Below, piece after piece: positions 54,348 to 64,000 of a stretch of 64,000 nucleotides of DNA; the first letter of the stretch is position 1, and each line of letters starts with the position of its first letter. Origin of the DNA: Mauremys mutica (taxonomy: Eukaryota; Chordata; Testudines; Geoemydidae); the NCBI RefSeq assembly GCF_020497125.1, contig NC_059079.1, positions 48,619,114 through 48,683,113 on the forward strand. The letters are read 5' to 3'. The position numbers and the translations under genes are program-made. The notes under the pieces are model-generated. The model did not search any database, had not been told where the DNA came from, and worked only from the letters and a program-made list of their open reading frames with translations.

Positions 54348-54626
54348 CAGGGGAGGCTCCAGGCCCCAGCACGCCAAGTGCGTGCTTGGGGCGGCATGCC
54401 ACGGGGGGCGCTCTGCCGGTCGCCGGGAGGGTGGCATGCAGCTCCGGTGGATCTCCCGCAGGCGTGCCTGCGGAGGGTCCGCTGGTCCCGCGGCTTCGGT
54501 GGAGCATCCGCAGGCACGCCTGCGGGAGGTCCACCGGAACCGCGGGACCGGCGACCGGAACCGCGGGACTGGCGACCGGGAGGTGCCGCCGTGCTTGGGG
54601 CGGCGAAATGGCTAGAGCCACCCCTG
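54348..54626. mobile_element. hAT-type MITE family, copy 4 (perfect 8-bp duplication)
   Basis: 279 bp, starting CAGGGGAGGCTCCAGGCC and ending CTAGAGCCACCCCTG, flanked by TGAGTGAG at 54340-54347 and 54627-54634. It carries the same interior blocks as copy 2 but in the opposite orientation relative to the plus strand ('gcacgccaagtgcgtgcttg' at left). A 20-base unit 'accgcgggac(c/t)ggcgaccgg' is duplicated in tandem near 54538-54578. Confidence 0.93.
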
Positions 54627-54639
54627 TGAGTGAGAGTTA

Positions 54640-57600
54640 CAGAGGATGCAGCAGCAGCTTGGTAAAGAGGTTTCCACTGTAAATAAAGTCCTGTTGAAGC
54701 TTGTTAGTACCTTGCCTGCTTGTTACAACAGAGTCCTGAATCAATCAGCCACGTAGGCTGCAGCCTAGGACAACAGTACATGAGCAGCAACATCTAAGAT
54801 CTGTTCCAAAGCCCTTTGAAGTGAATGGGAGTTGTTGGTCTGGACTAGGCCCTTAGTAAATAAAAAAGATAAGCAAATACTTGGTCAGAAAACTTTTGAT
54901 TATACTCAGTCATGAGTTACACTAGGACCCAATGGATACTTCCTGCATGCCTTGGGCCTGATCCAAAGCACACTGGAGTCAAAGGGAGTCTCTCCAAGGG
55001 ATCAGGCCTGTGTCTGACACAATCTGTGTATGTAGTTTTGTGAGTTTGCACCATACCTGAATGGTGTGGGAGCACAAGCTTCTTAATTCCTGCCTTTAGG
55101 TGCAGAGGGTCAAGTCATGACCCTCCTCATCTCAGCCCAGTGCCACTGAAAGGGTTAATCCTTGCCTGCCTCAGAGCTATTTTAAAGAAAGCATTCAGTA
55201 CCATTCCTTGCCTCCCTCTTTTGCCCCCCTTTCTTTCATGTCCTTTCTTTTCATTATTTTGATTTTCCTTTGACGTCTGTGGATGTCTAAGAAACACACC
55301 AGCTAAATAAACACCCAGTTCCACTCATAAGTGCATTTTCCATATAGGTCAGTTGACTTTCCAAGCCCTATAAATATTAGATTAACTGTGAGTCCTCTGA
55401 AAGCCTGAAGTTAGGATCAGATCCAAGAATCCACATAACTTTGGTCTGTTTTAAATCTGTAGTGCAGAAATGCAGCAAAATATTCAGTTAAAATACAAAG
55501 CCAGAGAGCTGGCTTGGAAAGATAAGCTAATTGACAGAGATAACTATTTATCTTGAATGGGAATATTTTTAAGGGACCATCATATAATTGCTGCCCATGT
55601 GTACTTTGTAGCTTATGGAAACTCTGATCTTAATGATTATATTCAGGAGAAATTGTCTACCAGTACAAAGGAGCCTCATTTTAAAGTCATAACTAAAGAG
55701 AGAGCATGGAGCTATCTTCCCCCAGGTTTGGATTCTGGTCAACCATCATCTCCCATTTTAGGAAGCACAGAGGTAGTGTTGAAGAGTGAATCTACAAAAC
55801 TGCATGAGCCTCACGTTTTATGACATGTTTCTAAAAATATTGGCCACAAATTTTGCCACAGAGCCTCCTAAAAAATTCCAGTTGCTCCAAGGTCAAGAAT
55901 TGAGCGGGCCTTTCTGTTGGCATGGTAACCTCTAGAATTAGGTCACTATACATTTGTTCATGCGTGCACACAGTTCATGTGGACCCATGAGGAACCAAGA
56001 AGTAATCTGCTGGAGGAGACTCAGAAGAAACCCTTGTTAACTTTCTGTCACCAAAATGAAGATAAGGTTGGGATGGATTTCTCTGATGGAATCTGCTCCC
56101 TCTCTGGTACTGTCACTCTTGCCAGAAATGGCTTATCCTGAAAGCTCATAAAAATACTTCTGAAGGGTAATTTATTTATTTATGTATTTTTTTATTTTAC
56201 ATTATACCCAAATGATAGGTATGTTTTTTAAATATCCCAAATGGAGGATGTCTGTAGATTCCCCCACCTCTAGAAGCTCTTTTATAAAGACATCATTGCC
56301 TTATGATTTCAAATGGCACGAGTGGAACAATGTGCTTGTTAATATACGCAGTATATTTTTCAACAACTAAGTATAAATACATCTAGCAAAAACACTTAAT
56401 ATAAGTTTGTTTGCCAAGTGGCGTGGCCTCCTTTGGTTATGATTGGGCATAAGTATTGCTGTTTAACTGTGTAATGTCCCCTCCAGAGTTCTGACCAAGA
56501 CTTACAACAACCACAAGAGGAATTGTCCCCTGAAAGTCCTTCCCGGGTTTTACATGGAGTTCAGGGCATGCTGGGTGTTTAGTTGAGTGCTTTGTGGATG
56601 GTGTATTCATACTGTGCAGCAAACTACTCTAATTTAAACTATTATTGTTGTCTAGCTCCATACTTAAACTTGTCCCTGCTGTTGTAATCAGGGTAAGGTT
56701 TCATAAGACAAGGAGCTTTGATTAAGTGGGGTCTCCCTGTGGGGATAGAGACTCCATTAATGTCTGGAGTATGGAGCAGAGACTGCTATTTGTCTTCTCT
56801 CACACAAGCTAGAGTTCTGAAAATGTGTAATTCTTTTTTGAATTTTAATTCTTTTTTGCCTCTTTTTTTTAGCCAATTTAAATTTCCAGAAATTGTTCCA
56901 GGGGTCACGATGGAGTCACAACCTTTTCAATTCACAGAATGGACATATGAGTGTTAGTTGAGAATTTCAAAGTCATGCACAGGGTCTACCCACATAAATT
57001 AATGGAAGATGTGTGGCTGAATCCCTTTGCTTTTAAAATCCCAACCATCATTAATGGATACTTGGCCATGTTGGAAACACTACCCTCCACCTGGAATCAA
57101 ACCCTTTTAGTTATCTCAGGGATATTTAGAACTTTGACCGTACCTCTCTGCAGGTGACCAGATACACCTCAAGACCATAGACTTCCCATCACCAAGATGT
57201 ATAAACACTCCCTTGTCAATGGCAAGCAGAACTCTGAACCACGCTGTCAGGAAGTACAGCCTGAGCAGAGCCAGTCTTTGGACAACCTAACACGTACAGC
57301 TGGCCTCTAGTAGACTGCCTGATTGGCTACACGGTCTGATTGGTTGGAAAGGGCAGCAGCTCTTAAATCCAGCAGCAGGTCCATGACTATTTCAGGCATT
57401 TGTTCATAGCTGTGATAGCTCTTGTGTATACTCATACTAGTCCTGTCTAGTCTGACTCACCTTGCTCCAGGTAACTTGGTTCTCACCCTTGGCTCTAATT
57501 CCTGGCCTCTAACACTTTGTTCTGGCATCTGGTCTTTGGTTCTGGTTTTGATGCTGGCCTCTGACTCTTAGCTCTTGACTCTGTCTGTGACCTGTGGCTC

Positions 57601-57710
57601 TGGCATCTGCTCTCTGCTTCCTGACTCCTGTCCCAACCTCTAGGCTCAAGCACCCACAACCTGGTTACTGATACAGGTTGACTGGTGCTCCAATATCAGG
57701 TCAAGCTCTA
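54640..57710. other. No gene or clear repeat seen
   Basis: Three kilobases of unique-looking sequence with short unsupported open frames (for example 55557-55823). 'gggcctgatccaaagcacac' near 54955 and 'gttaggatcagatccaagaa' near 55410 are reminiscent of old repeat pieces, but not enough to call. Confidence 0.4.
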
Positions 57711-57714
57711 GTGG

Positions 57715-57985
57715 TGCCAAACCCAAACATTTTAAAAAATCATGAGGTTGGCTTAAAATTAATGAGACTCTTTAAAAATAACAAATTTGGGGGCTTTTTA
57801 TTTACCTTCTGGTTTTTGAACCTATAGGATCTGTTTTGAGTCACATTTTCAAGCTCTCCACAGCTGTAAAATAAAAGCTGAGATTCTCACCGAGTCAGTT
57901 GTCTCCAGGAGTTGGACCTTTTAAAAAATAAAAACCACCAAATATTTTCAGGATTTCATCACAAGTCTCACAACTCTGCTATAAG
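57715..57985. repeat. Old dispersed repeat, copy 3 of 3
   Basis: 'aaaaaatcatgaggttggct', 'gggctttttatttaccttct', 'ggtttttgaacctatag', 'aagctgagattctcacc', 'tctccaggagttggaccttt' and 'accaccaaatattttcagga' match the copies at 35060 and 36320 in order and orientation. Confidence 0.6.
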
Positions 57986-57989
57986 GATA

Positions 57990-59585
57990 GTAACAGGTCT
58001 CCTCTCCCTCATTTAAGATTGCTAAGACCTGGGTCCCCAGCATCACTTTATTCCTGCAGTCATTGCTTATGCTTCTAGCACAAAATGAGTGCTCAATGTG
58101 ATGCAGGCCAGCTTGAAGGCACCTAAACAAAGCAATAATGGAAAGGTTGCAATAGCCCAAGAGCGCTCCAGCTTTAAGACCACCTCTCCCAGGTCTGGCA
58201 GTCTAGAAGGTCTCATTCCCTGTAGAATTCCTCCTACTGCCATTCTCAGCCCTTTGCAGCCAGTCAATCCTGCAACACCAGGAATTCAGTAAATAAATCT
58301 GCTTGCAGAGCAGAGCACCGCCTTGTCTCCACTAAGCTCATCCTATGATTTTGCTTGTGATGTTGAGTTCCTAAGTAGAATTGGAAGTGAATAGTTTGGG
58401 AACTGGCTATCTGTCTCCTTGTGCTAGGCTAGGCAGTAAACTACCTGTAAACTGCAGAGAAGGCATTCTCTGTCGAGGCCCTTCTACTCCAGAGGGTGCT
58501 CACACTTGATCTGCCCAGCCTGGAGCGGCTAACCATGTTCACAGATGCTCCAAAGCCCTTTTTCCCCCCCTCCTAGGCATTTGGAGAAGAGGTTGTGTGC
58601 AGTGGGAGTCTTTCTTTGTTAGTTGGAGCATTGCTTGGGGAAGGAGGGAGAGTTAACTATTCAGCTACTTGTGAAAGGAATGAGCAGAGCAGGGTATCTG
58701 TTGCCCTTGGATACTGATATAAAAGTGCCAATTGTAATTATTGTTATTGTAGGGATGCCCAGAGTGCAGGACATGTGTCGCCCAACATGGTAACTTTTTA
58801 GGCATCAAAAGAATAAATTCAATTATTTCTCAAGGGATATGAGGATGTTAATAGCAATCTCCCAGAATGCCCTTTAGGTATTGCCATACTTTACTAATGT
58901 CCACATTGCTCTCTGTCCAATGGGGTTGTTCTAGGAACTGTTGAATAGGTACTGTTGGATTCCCACAGCAGACCGGTACAGCAGCAGTTGGAGGGAGGGA
59001 GGGAGAGTGTGTGTGTATGAGACCCAACTATTTTACTAAAGGTTTTGTAATGTGGGTACACCAGGGTGGATTTGATTTAAATCATGATTTATATCACTAG
59101 TCAGGACTCGATTTAATCATGGATTTCTACATAAAAGTGCATTCTTGTTGGTTGTTACCAACCTGAAGATCCTGAATGTTCAGACATGTTCCTTTCATTG
59201 TCTTCAACACAGCTTTCTCCTGAGAAGGAACACTTCTCAAGATGTTGTTTCATTTGGGCAGCCAGGCCTTGCATTTCTTTGTTGCACTGTTTGCATTTTG
59301 CACGCAAGCCTGTCTGAACCACAGGTAGAGGAAATTAATTAAAATATTCCCAGACTGGGTCTCTTTTATGGCCTGCTGCCATTGTAAGTTTTTCCCTTCT
59401 AGTGAGAGAATGGTAGATCTCAAATTAATGAAGGCTACACTCAGAAAGACCTCAAGACTTCTGAATATGCTGCTCAGTTTCATTTGTTTCTACTGCCTGT
59501 CCTTCCCTTCTCACATTTATCTCCAAACTTCTTCTTCTTGTCCAGATTTATTCTGCCCTCAACAATCTTCTATTCATTGAACTTT
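57990..59585. other. No gene or clear repeat seen
   Basis: Unique-looking sequence. Short open frames (58089-58292, 59145-59342) have no domain support. A G-rich purine run occurs at about 58990-59020. Confidence 0.4.
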
Positions 59586-59587
59586 CT

Positions 59588-59690
59588 GAAACTTTGCACG
59601 ACAGAAGTTTTACCGACGAAAAGTGCTGGTGTGAACCTCATTTTGTTGGCAGGAGCGCTCTCCTGCCGACAAAATTGCTGTTGCTCATTG
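59588..59690. mobile_element. MITE-like hairpin remnant
   Basis: 'cattttgttggcaggagcgc' and 'tctcctgccgacaaaat' form a near-perfect hairpin, and 'gacagaagttttaccgacga' resembles the interior of the MITE at 41506. The outer ends are lost. Confidence 0.45.
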
Positions 59691-60471
59691 TGCGTGTGTG
59701 TGATATTTTTGTCGACTCCACTGACTACTTTGTCAATACTAGAAAAAATTAGTACCCACCTGACAACACTCGTACAGCTGTATTGCTGCTAGCAACAATG
59801 TAAATACTGGCCTACCCAAAGCTGATGTGTTTTTACCTCTGTCACTTAAGCCTGCTCTGAGCAGGTTTTCATGATCTGGGGGTCAGATCCCTTAGGCCTT
59901 GTCTGAAGTAGCAGACTTGCAGCTGTGCTGTTGCTAAAATGCGGGTACTAATTTTTCAAGTGCAGACTCATCTGACCTGATGGAGGAATAATGCTGTTAC
60001 CTGTTTCTCCTCCAGCCCCAATAAGTAAAGGTGTGTGATCCATTTAAAAAATGGAAACAGACTGGTCTTTTCTAACTGGCAAATCCATCTGTGAGATTTG
60101 TGGCCATGTCCAGCGATATGTGTGCCTCATCTGTGGGGCACATTGCCTACCAGTTGTTTCAGCTAAGGCTGGTGGGAGGAGTATCATTTTCTCTTTTGCG
60201 TGCTTTATTTCTCCACTGTTTTTTAAGCTTTCCTTGGTCTTGCAAACTTTGGGAGGCTTTTCTTTGCACTAATCAAGCTTGCATGCCTGCCTGCCTTTTT
60301 TTTTGTTTTGGGGACACTGCCAGTTCTTATCCTAAGAGCTTTATGCTAGTCTTATCGAGTACTAGGAGTTAAGATCCCACTTGGAATGGAACGGTTGCTA
60401 TAGAATAGCACCCATTCCCAATATGTTCTCCCCTGCCTATCTGACCATTGCTGGATAGTATCTTGTGTAGC
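59691..60471. other. No gene seen
   Basis: Stop-rich. The open frame at 60051-60272 has four Cys in pairs (ICEICGHV, CLICGAHC), but there is no supporting context and the rest is hydrophobic run-on, so I do not call a gene. Confidence 0.35.
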
Positions 60472-60950
60472 TAGATTGGATGTGGAAAAATTGGAAAGAG
60501 TCCAGCGGAGGGCAACAAAAATGATTAGTGGGCTGGAGCACGTGACTTATGAGGAGAGGCTGATGGAACTGGGATTGTTTAGTCTGCAGAAGAGAAGAAT
60601 GAGGGGGGATTTGATAGCTGCTTTCAACTACCTGAAAGGGGGTTCCAAAGAGGATGGATCTAGACTGTTCTCAGTGGTACCTGATGACAGAACAAAGAGT
60701 AATGGTCTCAAGTTGCAGTGGGGGAGGTTTAGGTTGGATATTAGGAAAAACTTTTTCACTAGGAGGGTGGTGAAGCACTGGAATGGGTTACCTAGGGAGG
60801 TGGTGGAATCTCCTTTCTTAGAGGTTTTTAAGGTCAGGCTTGACAAAGCCCTGGCTGGGATGATTTAGTTGGGGATTGGTCCTGCTTTGAGCAGTGGGTT
60901 GGACTAGATGACCTCCTGAGGTCCTTTCCAACCCTGATATTCTATGATTT
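60472..60950 (+). mobile_element. CR1 LINE 3' end (sense) with intact C-terminal reading frame
   Basis: Starts abruptly at 'ggatgtggaaaaattggaaa' (5' truncated) and ends with the typical CR1 terminus 'ctgatattctatgattt'. The frame 60476-60868 is open and encodes the last part of ORF2 ([40 protein letters not shown], then [13 protein letters not shown]) with a proper stop. No protein is expected because the promoter and the 5' part are missing. It lies about 90 bases past the likely RGS2 poly(A) signal, in the opposite orientation. Confidence 0.92.
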
Positions 60951-61042
60951 AATTTATTTATTTTTAATATATGGAGTATAGGCAAGACAAGTTGTTAGGA
61001 AGCAAAAAAATATATACTCAGAGAAATCTTGTACCAAAATAA

Positions 61043-61048
61043 TTTATT
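61043..61048 (-). promoter_or_regulatory. RGS2: Candidate polyadenylation signal of RGS2
   Basis: AATAAA on the minus strand (TTTATT on the plus strand), the first canonical hexamer downstream of the RGS2 stop codon. An A-rich run lies nearby on the plus strand. RNA evidence would be needed to fix the cleavage site. Confidence 0.5.
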
Positions 61049-61905
61049 ATTAAAAAAAAAAATTCAAAGACCACTTCCCTGAAGTTTTGCTGTCCTCAGG
61101 ACAGGATTTGTGGCATTCCTGGCATAAATAGGAGTGTTCAACACTGCCTTAGTCTACATAACATAGTATTATACAGCTCCTGTTTGCTATGGGCCAGATT
61201 CTGCCCTTACTTTCACTGCATGCAGCCCCACTGACAGAATTTGGCCCTGGATAGTGTAGTTAGCTACTCAGCATCTTCTGCTCCAAAGAGGTGTAATGTA
61301 TCACTCTTTATCTCTGTGCGTTATACAGTGACAGTGTTTAGTGTCACATGGAAGACTGATGCATCTATTTGCTGCTGGGAAATTTTTAGTTAGCTGAACC
61401 AGTATTAAGAAGTGAGTGAGTGATAACATACCACCAGTTGTTTAGGAAAAAAAAATGCAATCAATTATTCAAAGCTGTCCAAATTCCCAGAAATGTTTGA
61501 TTACACTGTGCTGCCTCAGAGCTTGTTTACTCTTAAAAGAGGCAGATCTTATCTGACCTACAGTATCAATGCTCTCAGTGTGACAAAAGGAGTCTGACAA
61601 TGTACAGTGCTATGATAATGCATGGAAATACCTTCTCTCTGCACTGTTCACTGATGGAAAATGCATCATCCCTGGACACTGGCCAGCAGCTTTCCTGGCT
61701 CCATTCCTAGGCCTCTAACATCACTGTTTACCACTCAACTGTAAACCAGCTTAGGCTATATTTCTGTCCATTTTTTCCCACTACATCTGGGCAAACCTTC
61801 TGTACATTCAGGATTTCAGTCTTTCAGATTATGGAGCTGCTAGGACACATGGCCTTCTTCCTTAGCAGGTGAAACAGAATTTTCCACTTCACTTCCCTCC
61901 AGAGT
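61043..61905 (-). other. RGS2: Probable RGS2 3' untranslated region
   Basis: The stretch after the RGS2 stop codon is unique-looking and holds no repeat I recognise. The first AATAAA hexamer met on the minus strand is at 61043-61048, about 860 bases past the stop, which is a plausible UTR length for this gene. A separate CR1 LINE starts at about 60950, so the UTR probably ends before it. The poly(A) site is inferred from the hexamer alone. Confidence 0.6.
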
Positions 61906-62100
61906 TCATGTCCCTTGAGGCTCCCTGGTAATCTGTGACTTTTTACACAGTTCTTGATAGAATTCAGACTCCAAAAATCGTGGGTACGCGTTATTCTCCA
62001 TCAAGCTGTAGACTCTCTTCTGTGCAGCACTGAAGCAAGTGTGTGTTGCTTCTTGGATATTCTGGGCAATCATGTTCTTGGTTTGAAAGTCTATGTTTAT
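61906..62100 (-). CDS. RGS2: RGS2 exon 5 (terminal coding exon with stop)
   Basis: The last coding exon starts in phase 0 after acceptor TATTTCAG and encodes INIDFQTKNMIAQNIQEATH and onward to a C-terminus REPQGT, with TGA at 61906-61908: 64 codons plus stop. It completes the RGS fold through the helix MENNAYPRFLESEFYQ. The Asn in ENN and the Glu in FLESEF correspond to the other two residues reported to steer RGS2 toward Gq. The C-terminal tail after KK differs from the mammalian one in sequence but has similar length. Exons 2 to 5 together are collinear and undamaged. Only exon 1 is missing, because the window ends. Confidence 0.96.
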   Translation of the reverse strand: MNIDFQTKNMIAQNIQEATHTCFSAAQKRVYSLMENNAYPRFLESEFYQELCKKSQITREPQGT

Positions 62101-62632
62101 CTGAAATAGAATGCGGGAATGTGTTACTGAGAGTGTTCACCTCAAGCAAATACCATAGACAAGTTAGATAAAAGTGAGATTTCATTAACACTAAGGGCCT
62201 AATACTGCAGCCTTGAGGCAGACAAAGCTCCCAGTGAAGCTCCTGAAGGCCTCCTCCTTCAGAAGAAAGCAAGATAAAATCCATAGTTTTGTAATGAGGA
62301 ACATTTTCTATAATGTATTGCACTACAGGGCAACTGAAAAGACTCAAATGATGACAATCGTATTTCAATGCTGATGCTCTTTAAATACATTGTAGACTTT
62401 AATGACTTTTGCTGATGTACCCAGGCTGAAGATCTGATCCAGAATCTCTGTGAAAATACTGCTGGCCCAATTTTCCAACATGGGAAACTGGGATAAATAA
62501 ATTATGATATCAAGGTAATATCTGGATGTTAATAATCAGCTTTCAGGGGCATAAATGCATTTTGGGCAACAAAATTTCAAAACATGGGCCCATGGTGGAC
62601 GTGGGGGTGGGAATTTCAGAGAGCTTTTTTAC

Positions 62633-62799
62633 CTCTTTGGGAGCTTCTTTTTCAATGAATTCATTGTAGATCTTTTTAGCCTTGGATATCAGCTTCTGAG
62701 GTGACTTGATTTTCTTGAAGTCCTCACAGGCCAGCCAGAAATCGATGTTCTCCTCGCAGAACTCTGATTTCAAAAAAGCTCGAAAAGCTGCAAGACCAT
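62633..62799 (-). CDS. RGS2: RGS2 exon 4 (core of RGS domain)
   Basis: RGS2 is a GTPase-activating protein that speeds GTP hydrolysis by heterotrimeric G-protein alpha subunits, with a known preference for Gq; it acts at the plasma membrane. This 167-bp exon encodes the core of the RGS box: [20 protein letters not shown], then [13 protein letters not shown] and the helix ending IEKEAPKE. The acceptor is TTTTCTTGCTCCCCAG and the donor is GAG|GTAAAA. The Cys in SEFCEEN is one of three residues reported to give RGS2 its Gq selectivity (Ser in RGS4). The N-terminal extension of the open frame, reading into the intron as far as 62857, is not coding. There are no stops, frameshifts or unusual residues, so the gene looks functional. 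Confidence 0.97.
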
Positions 62800-63699
62800 C
62801 TGGGGAGCAAGAAAAGGGAGAAATGTATGAGGTGAAAATATTCCAGGAATCTTGCATTTAGCAATAGTCTTTCCCTACCAAAAATATATCTGCTCTCAGT
62901 GTTCGTATTTCTTTCAGAGCTGTCAGGACACTTTCAATAATTGCCTATGTATATGTATATAAAGTATATATTTAGGCTCCCACAGTTTGCCAGACTTTCT
63001 TTTTGAATAACTGAAGCTATTTTTGAAGGAAAAGTGCAAAAAATGAAAACCACGTAAAGTCAGCATACTTCCTTTAACATATGGCTAGGTTTACCAAAAC
63101 AAAACAAAAAACCCAACAACCATAAAACAAAACTCTTCATTATACAGTTTCTCTCCAGATCTGAGTTCTAGTATATTAACCTTTAGACTGGAGTAAATAT
63201 TTACAACAGAGCTATAAATCGCTGGAAGACATTTGCAATGGAAAGAGTGACTCAAAGTTGATTATTAAATGCTGATATAATTTTTTTTTTGGTTCAGCAA
63301 TTAAGTGGTTTTCTTTGCAGAGCGGCTGTAAAACCCACAGAGGATTCAACTCTCATTGACTCCATTGCAGGATCAAGCCCACAGTGGCTTAATGTGTATA
63401 TTTCTAATAGCACTGGAACAAAGATTTGTCTTGGAGTGGATTTCTAAGTGCATACAAATCTTTGATAAAGAACATACTTTTTATGAAGTGGGGCTTTGTG
63501 TTGTTTAAAATAGAAGTGTCTGAGACCAAGATCAAGCTGCATGCATGAGGTTCAAAGGGCAATTCATAATCCTGATGTACATGGAAAACCATTGCTTATT
63601 CTTATCTGAAGTAGCCTTTTCTATTACAAAAACCTACAGCAAGACCATAACATGTTTCTATTTTTACATTGATTTGTTACTCTTTTCAGGCTGACTTAC

Positions 63700-63761
63700 A
63701 TTTATTAGCTAGAAGTTCATCAAAAGCTTCTGACCACAGCTGGGCTTCTTCAGGAGAAGGT
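63700..63761 (-). CDS. RGS2: RGS2 exon 3 (start of RGS domain)
   Basis: This 62-bp exon encodes PSPEEAQLWSEAFDELLANK, the first helices of the RGS fold. The acceptor ends TATATAG and the donor is AAAT|GTAAGT, a near-consensus site. It enters with one base finishing an Arg codon (AG+A) and leaves with one base (T) starting the Tyr codon finished by exon 4. The short exon size and both phases agree with the exon structure known for the R4 subfamily of RGS genes. The motif PSPEEAQLW matches RGS2 rather than RGS4, RGS5, RGS8 or RGS16, as far as I recall those families. Confidence 0.95.
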
Positions 63762-63871
63762 CTATATAAAAGGACGGAGAACATTAGTTAGCTTGCATGG
63801 CATATATTTCTGTTCCTTGCATGTTAAAATATTTGAGATTCATTTGAGTGAAATCTGTATATTTAAGTTAC

Positions 63872-63973
63872 CTGAAGTAAGTATGTTGCTTTCCTTTTTT
63901 GTTGGACTTTGTTTTTGTAGAAGTGGAAGAGTTCTGCAGGAAATAGCTCAACCTTGTTTTCCAGTCCTTAATG
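63872..63973 (-). CDS. RGS2: RGS2 exon 2 (coding, internal)
   Basis: This 102-bp exon encodes the stretch just before the RGS domain, starting IKDWKTRLSYFLQNSS and ending in a lysine-rich linker. Its first base (63973) completes a codon begun in exon 1, and its last two bases (AG) are completed by exon 3. The acceptor is a pyrimidine-rich tract ending in CTAG, and the donor is AG|GTAACT. In known RGS2 this part follows the amphipathic N-terminal helix that takes the protein to the plasma membrane; that helix is encoded mainly by exon 1, which lies beyond base 64000. The linker differs from mammalian RGS2 as expected for a fast-evolving segment. I see no frame damage. Confidence 0.93.
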
Positions 63974-64000
63974 CTAGAAGAGACAGAGGAAGAGGGGGGG

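Noticed and set aside
60051..60272. Possible zinc-ribbon protein with paired Cys (ICEICGHV, CLICGAHC)
   Set aside because: Single short frame with a hydrophobic run-on tail and no splice sites or neighbours; likely chance.
1..64000. CRISPR array, phage or bacterial operon structure
   Set aside because: Direct repeats with regular spacers are absent; the gene with introns and the repeat families are vertebrate.

Overview
This window is vertebrate nuclear DNA, most likely from a turtle (order Testudines). The basis is one well-preserved host gene, RGS2, and a repeat set typical of turtle genomes: CR1 LINEs, a DIRS tyrosine-recombinase retrotransposon, a PIF/Harbinger transposon, many short non-autonomous hAT elements, and MIR-like SINEs. 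The species assignment is inference from recalled repeat types; no database was consulted.

The only host gene I can support is RGS2, on the minus strand at the right edge. Exons 2 to 5 lie at 63973-61906 with correct splice sites and phases. Exon 1 and the promoter lie beyond base 64000. The remaining ~61 kb is the region 3' of RGS2 and looks like a gene desert filled with mobile elements; in mammals the ground downstream of RGS2 is also gene-poor.

Layout: 1-3169, a PIF/Harbinger element with two decayed convergent genes, its left end outside the window. 5660-7086, a minus-strand LTR broken up by a CR1 tail and a hAT element. 8326-8678, a hAT-type MITE. 10124-11321, a Tigger/pogo-like non-autonomous element holding a GC-rich palindrome. 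About 11810-12379, an LTR 3' portion. 14536-22445, an antisense CR1 that received a 650-bp solo LTR and a 6.2-kb DIRS retrotransposon, which itself holds another solo LTR. 24431-25863, an LTR containing a hAT element. 29043-29973, a hAT element with C-rich filler. 33056-34422, a second Tigger-like copy with a hAT MITE inside. 37510-38800, antisense CR1 with a hAT MITE inside. 38996-39617, another hAT. 43582-43922 and 54348-54626, more hAT MITEs. 49949-50975, antisense CR1. 52780-53800, an L1-like LINE 3' end. 60472-60950, a sense CR1 3' end just past the RGS2 3' UTR.

I found no evidence of a new biological system encoded here, and no rRNA gene, tRNA gene or CRISPR array. The most informative material is the fine structure of the mobile elements: target-site duplications, nesting order, the internal complementary region of the DIRS element, and one hAT MITE family with four copies each flanked by a different perfect 8-bp duplication.
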